DNA of 5,315 nucleotides from Amylibacter sp. (GTDB taxonomy: Bacteria > Pseudomonadota > Alphaproteobacteria > Rhodobacterales > Rhodobacteraceae): contig JALWOO010000440.1 of NCBI GenBank assembly GCA_027083485.1, positions 1 to 5,315 of the forward strand, in the 5' to 3' direction. Shown in pieces: positions 1-4,377 of the stretch; position 1 is the stretch's first letter; the number at the start of each line of letters is the position of its first letter. Made by a program: the position numbers and the translations under genes. The notes below the pieces were generated by a model. The model had not been told where the DNA came from and ran no database searches. It saw only the letters and a program-made list of their open reading frames with translations.

Positions 1-1
1 T

Positions 2-445
2 TACGGCCGTCACATCAACACCCTGCTGCCCATTGCCACCGCTGTTGTACTGCGGGACTGGACCGGCCTGAAACAAATCGCGGTGATTATCGTGGCGGGG
101 ACGCTGGCGTCACACGGGCCAAAACGGTTGCTGAATAATGTGATGGTCGGCGACACCCGTCTGGGGCAGCGGCCCTATTCGCCTGACAGCCGCCACAACA
201 TGCCCTCGGGCCATTCCACGCTGGCGGGGGCCGGTGCCTATATTATGATCCGCCGCTATGGTCTGCTCTGGGCCTTGCTGGTGATACCGGTGATGCTGCT
301 CACCATGTATGCGCGGGTGATGCTGGATATGCACACGATTTCGGCGGTGCTGGCGGGGGCCGGTACGGGTATGCTGGTATCGGCGCTATTCACAACTAAA
401 TTGCGCGATGCGGGCAAGCGGTTCATGGCGCTTTTTGGTCGTTAA
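2..445 (+). CDS. PAP2-family membrane phosphatase, 3' part (5' end outside window)
   Basis: The frame is open from the window edge, giving 147 codons before the TAA at 443-445. The true start lies upstream; the in-frame GTG at 83 would discard the first visible membrane segment and is not believed. Numbering from the first full codon, the PAP2 signature is K41, then R57-P58, then P68-S69-G70-H71 followed by STLAGAGA, then Y103-A104-R105 with H111. H71 and H111 match the catalytic histidines of PAP2 phosphatases, which remove phosphate from lipids or isoprenyl diphosphates at the membrane. Hydrophobic stretches at about 26-37, 88-103 and 113-130 fit a multi-spanning protein. Two motifs deviate: the K-to-RP spacing is 15 residues rather than 6, and the final motif reads AR-x5-H with Ala115 where Asp usually follows. 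The substrate (lipid A, undecaprenyl diphosphate or phosphatidate) cannot be chosen from this fragment. The gene converges on the DUF1906 gene. Confidence 0.85.
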   Translation, partial: YGRHINTLLPIATAVVLRDWTGLKQIAVIIVAGTLASHGPKRLLNNVMVGDTRLGQRPYSPDSRHNMPSGHSTLAGAGAYIMIRRYGLLWALLVIPVMLLTMYARVMLDMHTISAVLAGAGTGMLVSALFTTKLRDAGKRFMALFGR

Positions 446-466
446 CGCCGAAAGCGCCCTAACGAC
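427..466. repeat. Two overlapping inverted repeats at the convergent gene ends, possible bidirectional terminator
   Basis: GGCGCTTT at 427-434 pairs perfectly with AAAGCGCC at 451-458 (loop 435-450). Separately, GTCGTTA at 438-444 pairs with TAACGAC at 460-466. The arms interleave, so the two hairpins should exclude each other; a pseudoknot is unlikely because only one base would have to span an 8-bp stem. The structure covers the last codons of both converging genes and the 13-base gap between them, where a shared terminator would be expected. Neither strand has a T-run after the stem, so intrinsic termination would be weak. The pairing is seen; the function is inferred. Confidence 0.35.
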
Positions 467-1619
467 AGCGCGCATTTGCCCGTTGCGTGCTGGAAAACAC
501 ATAATCCGGCTTGTTCCCGAAATGACGGCTCAGGTTTTTGGTCCATGTCCAGCCGTCAAACTTGCCGTCCTCGTTGATATCCACCTCAATCAGATTGCCT
601 TTACGCCGTCCGATCCGCACCGGACGCAGGAATTTTAGCGATTGGGGAATATCCACACGCCGCCCCTGACGGCAGATGGTGCCGCGCACCAGATCATTCT
701 GATCCGACCCCGCCGAGCGGCGCAACCGCGCATCCCCGTTGCAGACAAACCGGCGGGCGTTGAAAACTGTCAGGGTGCGCTCTGTGGGCAGGGTAAACGC
801 CCCGTTGCGCCCCCAAAAACCCGCCTCTGGTCCCAGCGCCGGATTTTGCACATTCACATCAATCGGCAAGCCCCCGCGCCCGCAATCCGACCCACCGGCA
901 AGCCAATGCGGATCCACCTGTGTTTGAAACAGGGTCCAGTTGCCGGAGCGGTGAAAGGCGCTGCTGCCCGGAAAGGCGGGCGATGCCATGATCCAGGCGT
1001 AATCAATCAGGCCGGCCTGACGCAGAACCGTCAAGGCATCCCCGTCGCCATAGGCCCCGAGCCGGTACCCCGCCCGATCCATGGCCTTGCGCAGGGTTTT
1101 GAAATAGGTCAGCATTTTGGCTTTGGTCGCGGTGTCGGTCCGGCTGAAATTGAAATCCACCCCGAAATAGATCGCGCTGCCCTGTGGTTGGCCCACAAGG
1201 TGCGCTTGCGCAAGGGCGGCGCGCACGTCCAGCGCGGCCTCGCTTTGCGCGGAACGCCCGCTTGCCGAGGGGGCGCAATCGGCGTCGGGTAAATTGACGA
1301 TGTTGCCCTGCCGGTCCGGACGCTGACCGTCGAATTTGTATTTGCTGCTTGAGCGGTACTGATAGATCGACAAAATCCCCATGCCCGCCGCCAGAATATC
1401 TGCCGCCTCTGTGCCAAAGGCAAAACGTTTGTCCGGCAGGTTGTCCTGTGCGCAGCGCGCATAATAGCGCCCGATCACCTGCACACCGGCGCGGCGCAAC
1501 TCTTGCAAATAGGGGCGCGTGTCCCAGGCCGTATCAATTATTGCAATCCGCGCCGGATCCGCCGCAAATACGGCAACCGGCAAGGCCAGAGCGGCCAGCA
1601 AACCAAGGAAAAGACGCAT
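459..1619 (-). CDS. Exported DUF1906 / glycoside-hydrolase-like (GH25-like) protein with C-terminal EF-hand-like loop
   Basis: The protein has 386 residues from the ATG at 1619. This start puts a signal peptide at the N-terminus (MRLFLGLLAALALPVAVFAA, cleavage near residue 20), with a weak GAAAG Shine-Dalgarno 8 bases upstream and a candidate promoter 33-61 bases upstream. A farther in-frame ATG at 1745 adds 42 residues that bury the signal peptide. Residues about 24-260 resemble the DUF1906 / Rv2525c-like barrel: first strand IAIIDTAWDT (Asp29), then GVQVIGRYYA, ILSIYQYRSSS, AIYFGVDFNF (Asp155, the position of the catalytic-type acid in GH25-like folds), GYRLGAYGDGDAL, YAWIMASPAF and the closing GLPIDVNV (Asp254). 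About residues 275-386 form a separate small, possibly SH3-like domain ending in D347-INEDGKFDG, which looks like a calcium-binding D-x-N-x-D-G loop. Six cysteines suggest disulfides. Family members are thought to act on, or bind, wall glycans; activity here is unproven. Confidence 0.82.
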   Translation of the reverse strand: MRLFLGLLAALALPVAVFAADPARIAIIDTAWDTRPYLQELRRAGVQVIGRYYARCAQDNLPDKRFAFGTEAADILAAGMGILSIYQYRSSSKYKFDGQRPDRQGNIVNLPDADCAPSASGRSAQSEAALDVRAALAQAHLVGQPQGSAIYFGVDFNFSRTDTATKAKMLTYFKTLRKAMDRAGYRLGAYGDGDALTVLRQAGLIDYAWIMASPAFPGSSAFHRSGNWTLFQTQVDPHWLAGGSDCGRGGLPIDVNVQNPALGPEAGFWGRNGAFTLPTERTLTVFNARRFVCNGDARLRRSAGSDQNDLVRGTICRQGRRVDIPQSLKFLRPVRIGRRKGNLIEVDINEDGKFDGWTWTKNLSRHFGNKPDYVFSSTQRANARCR

Positions 1620-1651
1620 ATCAAAAGCTTTCAGAAACAAAATACAGCGCG

Positions 1652-1680
1652 ATTGTGCCAGAGCCATCGACAGACAGCAA
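1652..1680 (-). promoter_or_regulatory. Candidate sigma-70-type promoter for the DUF1906 gene
   Basis: Read on the minus strand, TTGCTG (1680-1675) is followed after exactly 17 bases by CACAAT (1657-1652). Transcription would begin near 1645 and leave a leader of about 26 bases before the ATG at 1619. The hexamers match the consensus at 3/6 and 4/6, so this is a candidate only. Its position supports the 1619 start, because the alternative start at 1745 would lie upstream of it. Confidence 0.4.
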
Positions 1681-1758
1681 GACTGTGGTGCTATTGCCTC
1701 ACTTCCCTGTGAGTTTTCTTTCTGCACGCTTGCTTGCCCATGCAAGGCGACCCATGTT

Positions 1759-1774
1759 TAGGGTCAGGACCCTA
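1759..1774. promoter_or_regulatory. Operator-like 7-2-7 inverted repeat TAGGGTC-AG-GACCCTA
   Basis: The two seven-base arms are perfect reverse complements with a two-base spacer. The centre lies about 31 bases before the ATG of the hydrolase-OsmC gene and 11 bases before its Shine-Dalgarno. A very weak promoter (TTGCCC at 1734-1739, 17 bases, TTTAGG at 1757-1762) would overlap the left arm, so a dimeric repressor bound here could block initiation. A second, shorter palindrome, CTTGC-4-GCAAG, sits at 1733-1746. No T-run follows, so it is not an intrinsic terminator. The regulator is unknown and no regulator gene is in the window. Confidence 0.45.
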
Positions 1775-1785
1775 GTGAGAACAAC

Positions 1786-1790
1786 AGGAG
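1786..1790 (+). promoter_or_regulatory. Shine-Dalgarno AGGAG for the hydrolase-OsmC gene
   Basis: AGGAG ends seven bases before the ATG at 1798, near-ideal spacing, and fixes this start. It is the best ribosome binding site in the window. Confidence 0.8.
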
Positions 1791-1797
1791 TGCGCCG

Positions 1798-3024
1798 ATG
1801 GACAAGGGCAAAATCACATTTACCGGTCATTCCGGCCATAAACTGGCCGCGCGTCTGGATTTACCCGGCGGGCAGTTGCGGGCCACGGCGATTTTTGCCC
1901 ATTGTTTCACCTGCTCCAAGGACATTCCCGCCGCACGCCGGATTGCGCAGCGGCTGGCCTCGATGGGGATTGCGGTTTTGCGGTTCGATTTCACGGGTCT
2001 GGGCCATTCCGAAGGCGAATTTTCCAACACCGATTTCACCAGCAATGTGCAGGATCTGGTACTGGCGGCGCAGTATCTGACCGAGCATAAATCCCCCCCT
2101 ACCCTGTTGATCGGCCATTCGCTTGGCGGGGCGGCGGTGTTGCGCGCGGCGGGGGATATTGACTCTGTCAAGGCGGTGGTGACCATCGGTGCCCCGGCCT
2201 GCCCGAGCCATGTGGTGCATAATTTTGCAAGCTCCCTTGACCAGATCAAGCGCGATGGTCAGGCAAAGGTCTCGCTCGCCGGGCGCGGGTTTACCATTAC
2301 GCAGGATTTCGTCGAGGATATTTCCAAGGCCTCGCTGCTGCCCGCCGTGGCCAAGATGAAAAAGGCCTTGCTGGTGATGCATTCGCCCACGGATGAAATT
2401 GTCGGCATTGACAATGCGGGCGAGATTTTCAGCGCGGCCAAACATCCCAAAAGCTTTGTCACGCTGGACAATGCGGATCATTTGCTGACCAATCGTGCGG
2501 ATGCGGAATACGCCGCCGAGGTTATCGCCGCCTGGTCGGCCCGTTATCTGGGCATCCGCCAACCTGCCGCCCCTATTGGGGCCCCCGAAGGCATCGTGCG
2601 CGCCACAGAGGCAGACCCGCAGGGTTTTTTGCAGGATATCACCGCCGGTCCATTGCACCACACCCTTGCCGATGAACCGCTGACCTATGGTGGCACCGAC
2701 AAGGGCATGTCGCCCTATCAATTCCTGTCTGCCGGTCTGGCGGCCTGTACCTCTATGACCATCCGCATGTATGCGCGGCGCAAACGCTGGCCGTTGCAGC
2801 ATGTGTTTGTGGATGTCACCCATGACAAGGTTCACGCGCAGGATTGCGATACCTGCGAAGCCACCGTCGGCAAGGTGGATCAATTCAAACGGGTGGTGCA
2901 TCTGCAAGGGCCTCTTGACGATGAACAGCGCCAAAAGCTGCTGGAAATCGCCGACAAATGTCCGGTGCATCGCACCTTGCACGGGGAAATATCCGTGGTC
3001 ACGCGCCTGTCCAACACCCGCTAG
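1798..3024 (+). CDS. Bifunctional alpha/beta hydrolase - OsmC family protein
   Basis: The gene encodes 408 residues, cytoplasmic, with no signal peptide or membrane segment. Residues about 1-252 are an alpha/beta hydrolase: the HCFTCSKD stretch at 35-42 in the oxyanion region, the RFDFTGLGHSEG block at 62-73, nucleophile elbow G106-H-S108-L-G-G, acid Asp199 in HSPTDEIVG, and base His228 in NADHLL. After a Pro/Ala-rich linker (about 253-263), residues about 264-405 are an OsmC domain with the two redox/peroxidatic-type cysteines C317 (LAACTSMTIRMYARRK) and C388 (DKCPVHRTL). A C350-x-x-C353 pair sits in the HAQDCDTCE loop. This fused architecture is a known family; OsmC/Ohr proteins reduce organic hydroperoxides using thiols. 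The fusion suggests coupled ester hydrolysis and peroxide or thiol chemistry, but no substrate is established here. The gene is single, with its own operator-like repeat upstream and a terminator-like hairpin downstream. Confidence 0.93.
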   Translation: MDKGKITFTGHSGHKLAARLDLPGGQLRATAIFAHCFTCSKDIPAARRIAQRLASMGIAVLRFDFTGLGHSEGEFSNTDFTSNVQDLVLAAQYLTEHKSPPTLLIGHSLGGAAVLRAAGDIDSVKAVVTIGAPACPSHVVHNFASSLDQIKRDGQAKVSLAGRGFTITQDFVEDISKASLLPAVAKMKKALLVMHSPTDEIVGIDNAGEIFSAAKHPKSFVTLDNADHLLTNRADAEYAAEVIAAWSARYLGIRQPAAPIGAPEGIVRATEADPQGFLQDITAGPLHHTLADEPLTYGGTDKGMSPYQFLSAGLAACTSMTIRMYARRKRWPLQHVFVDVTHDKVHAQDCDTCEATVGKVDQFKRVVHLQGPLDDEQRQKLLEIADKCPVHRTLHGEISVVTRLSNTR

Positions 3025-3079
3025 ATCGCCTGCGAATCGCTTTGCTTAACATGTGATGCAACCGGTGATTTCAAAAAAA

Positions 3080-3096
3080 TTGTAAAATTTTGTAAA
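3080..3096. repeat. Direct repeat TTGTAAA, 10-base period, in an AT-rich patch
   Basis: TTGTAAA occurs at 3080-3086 and 3090-3096, one helical turn apart, right after a run of seven A at 3073-3079. The patch is far richer in A+T than the flanking genes. It could be a binding site for a regulator contacting one face of the helix, or an upstream activating element, but it lies about 90 bases before the candidate promoter and next to a terminator hairpin, so its role is open. Confidence 0.4.
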
Positions 3097-3097
3097 G

Positions 3098-3121
3098 AAT
3101 GCGAGTCGATTTCGCATTTTT
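3098..3121 (+). terminator. Probable intrinsic terminator after the hydrolase-OsmC gene
   Basis: AATGCGA (3098-3104) and TCGCATT (3112-3118) form a perfect seven-base-pair stem with a seven-base loop. The stem runs directly into T's, giving five consecutive T at 3117-3121. It starts 73 bases after the TAG at 3022-3024. With a G-T pair the stem can extend by about three pairs. It would separate the hydrolase-OsmC unit from the LysM-SBP pair. Confidence 0.55.
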
Positions 3122-3187
3122 CCAAGCCCGTTTTCCCGTATTTCTGCATTATTCAGGCGCATTCGGACCACTAGGGACAGTATGCAC

Positions 3188-3216
3188 TTGAGGTTAAACC
3201 ACAACACTGGCACATT
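3188..3216 (+). promoter_or_regulatory. Candidate promoter for the LysM-SBP gene pair
   Basis: TTGAGG (3188-3193) and CACATT (3211-3216) are separated by 17 bases. Initiation would fall near 3223, about 20 bases before the ATG at 3243. The -10 is similar to the CACAAT proposed for the DUF1906 gene. The match to consensus is modest, and the rest of the 3025-3242 region could hold a better promoter that I do not recognise. Confidence 0.3.
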
Positions 3217-3231
3217 TCCCCGACATATCAC

Positions 3232-3240
3232 GGGGGTGGG
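3232..3240 (+). promoter_or_regulatory. Atypical G-rich ribosome binding site (GGGGGTGGG)
   Basis: The only purine-rich block before the ATG at 3243 is GGGGGTGGG, ending two bases before the start; counting its first half gives five bases of spacing. It lacks a clean GGAG core. The downstream paralog has a similar GGGGGA, so both genes appear to use G-rich sites. Confidence 0.5.
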
Positions 3241-3242
3241 AC

Positions 3243-4340
3243 ATGAAATCGAAATACATTCTGGCTTTGGGGCTGACAGTCGCATTTGGCGCAACACAGG
3301 TCGCTGCGCAAACCTGCGGTGGCATATACAAAGTGAAACGCGGCGATACGCTTTCACAGATTGCCGATTCACAATACAAAGACGCCAAAAAGTGGTCCGC
3401 GATCTATCGCGCCAATATCAAAAAGATCGGCAAAAGCCCCAACAACATCCGTCTGGGGGCGAAATATGTGCTGCCTTGTATTGACGGCATGCCGCAAGGC
3501 CTTGATGGCGGCAAAGCGGCAACCACCGCTTCTGCTCCGGCAAAAGCCGCCGCCGTGCAGGTGGCCAGAAAGACCTCTGGCGGGTTGTCCGCAAGTCCTG
3601 GTCCGCTCAAACTGTTGGTGGCCGATGATTATGCGCCGTTTCTGGGGCGTCAATCCTATCACGACGGCATGATTCAGGATGTGGTTCTCACGGCCTTTAA
3701 AAACAATCCCAAAGTCGGAGCCTATAAATCCTACTGGATCAACGACTGGTCCGCGCATCTGGACCCGTTGTTGACGGATGCAATTATGGACATCGGTTAT
3801 CCGTGGTTGCAGCCGGATTGCAAATCCAAACCGGATGCCTATCGCTGTCAGAATTTCCTGTTTTCGGACCCGATGTTTGAAATGCTGATCATGCTGTTTA
3901 CCAATAAAAACCGCCCGATAACCTATACCGAAGACAGCGATCTGTATGGCAAAACCCTGTGCCGGCCCAAGGGCTATTACACCCATGATCTGGACAAGGA
4001 CGGGCGCAACTGGATGACCAACAAAAAGGTCAAACTGGAACAGCCTGTGACTCTGGCCGATTGTTTCGAGATGCTGCAACAAGGCAAAGTCGACGCCGTG
4101 GCCATCAACGAATTCACCGGTCGCGCCAAGATCAAGGAACTGGGCCTGCAAGACGATGTCGAGGTGATCCAGTCGCGGCCCTTGTCAATCGAGGGGCTGT
4201 ATGTGATCGTGCATAAAACCCACCCCAACGCCAAGGCCATTATTGATCTGGTGAATGACAGCCTCGCCAAAATCAAGGCATCCGGCAAGTATCAAAAAGT
4301 GATTGACGATCACCTGTCAAAAATCTGGGCCGAGTTTTAG
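3243..4340 (+). CDS. Secreted LysM-domain solute-binding protein (SBP_bac_3-like), upstream paralog
   Basis: The gene encodes 365 residues. Residues 1-22 form a signal peptide (cleavage near VAA-Q, no lipobox). Residues 28-78 form one LysM domain (YKVKRGDTLSQIA ... NNIRLGAKYVLPC) bracketed by C25 and C79, a likely disulfide; LysM binds peptidoglycan glycan chains. An Ala/Lys-rich linker of about 40 residues follows. About 121-365 is a periplasmic binding-protein fold of the amino-acid (cluster 3) type: LLVADDYAPF, DGMIQDVV, FLFSDPMFE, QGKVDAVAINEF, and a closing helix GKYQKVIDDHL. By motif spacing R201 matches the ligand-carboxylate arginine of HisJ/LAO proteins (Arg77), while N289 stands where their amino-group-binding Asp161 is. 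D249-L-D-K-D253-G resembles a calcium loop. All six cysteines (25, 79, 193, 202, 240, 274) recur in the next gene. No transporter membrane or ATPase gene is adjacent in the window, so it may be a wall-tethered receptor or scavenging protein. The ligand is unknown. Confidence 0.88.
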   Translation: MKSKYILALGLTVAFGATQVAAQTCGGIYKVKRGDTLSQIADSQYKDAKKWSAIYRANIKKIGKSPNNIRLGAKYVLPCIDGMPQGLDGGKAATTASAPAKAAAVQVARKTSGGLSASPGPLKLLVADDYAPFLGRQSYHDGMIQDVVLTAFKNNPKVGAYKSYWINDWSAHLDPLLTDAIMDIGYPWLQPDCKSKPDAYRCQNFLFSDPMFEMLIMLFTNKNRPITYTEDSDLYGKTLCRPKGYYTHDLDKDGRNWMTNKKVKLEQPVTLADCFEMLQQGKVDAVAINEFTGRAKIKELGLQDDVEVIQSRPLSIEGLYVIVHKTHPNAKAIIDLVNDSLAKIKASGKYQKVIDDHLSKIWAEF

Positions 4341-4366
4341 GGCATAAAACATGGCATCCGTATCTT

Positions 4367-4372
4367 GGGGGA
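4367..4372 (+). promoter_or_regulatory. Shine-Dalgarno GGGGGA deciding the start at 4378
   Basis: GGGGGA ends five bases before the ATG at 4378. An in-frame ATG at 4351 lies upstream of this site and has no good purine block of its own; it would also add nine residues before the lysine/arginine-led signal peptide. The 4378 start is preferred. Confidence 0.65.
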
Positions 4373-4377
4373 TCAAA

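Noticed and set aside
427..466. H-type pseudoknot at the convergent junction
   Set aside because: Only one base would bridge an 8-bp stem between the two right-hand arms, which is sterically implausible; competing hairpins are the better reading.
642..1292. 216-codon plus-strand open frame opposite the DUF1906 gene
   Set aside because: It is antisense to a well-supported gene, rich in Pro/Arg/Gly as expected of a shadow frame, with no recognisable domain.
1620..1745. 42-residue N-terminal extension of the DUF1906 protein from the ATG at 1745
   Set aside because: It would place a typical signal peptide internally, lies upstream of the candidate promoter, and the shorter start at 1619 explains the protein better.
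1861..2982. 373-codon minus-strand open frame opposite the hydrolase-OsmC gene
   Set aside because: The sense protein has complete catalytic motifs; the antisense frame has no motif and arises from GC-rich codon bias.
3046..3372. 108-codon minus-strand frame across the 3025-3242 intergenic region
   Set aside because: It overlaps the start of the LysM-SBP gene and the terminator hairpin, and has no ribosome site or recognisable composition.
3843..3870. Initial impression that the LysM-SBP proteins lack the ligand arginine because the usual TPER motif is missing
   Set aside because: Counting back from the FSD motif places R201 and R176 exactly at the HisJ/LAO Arg77 position, so the residue is retained.
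4351..4377. Upstream in-frame ATG at 4351 for the second LysM-SBP gene
   Set aside because: The GGGGGA ribosome site lies between the two ATGs at the right distance from 4378, and the signal peptide begins at 4378.
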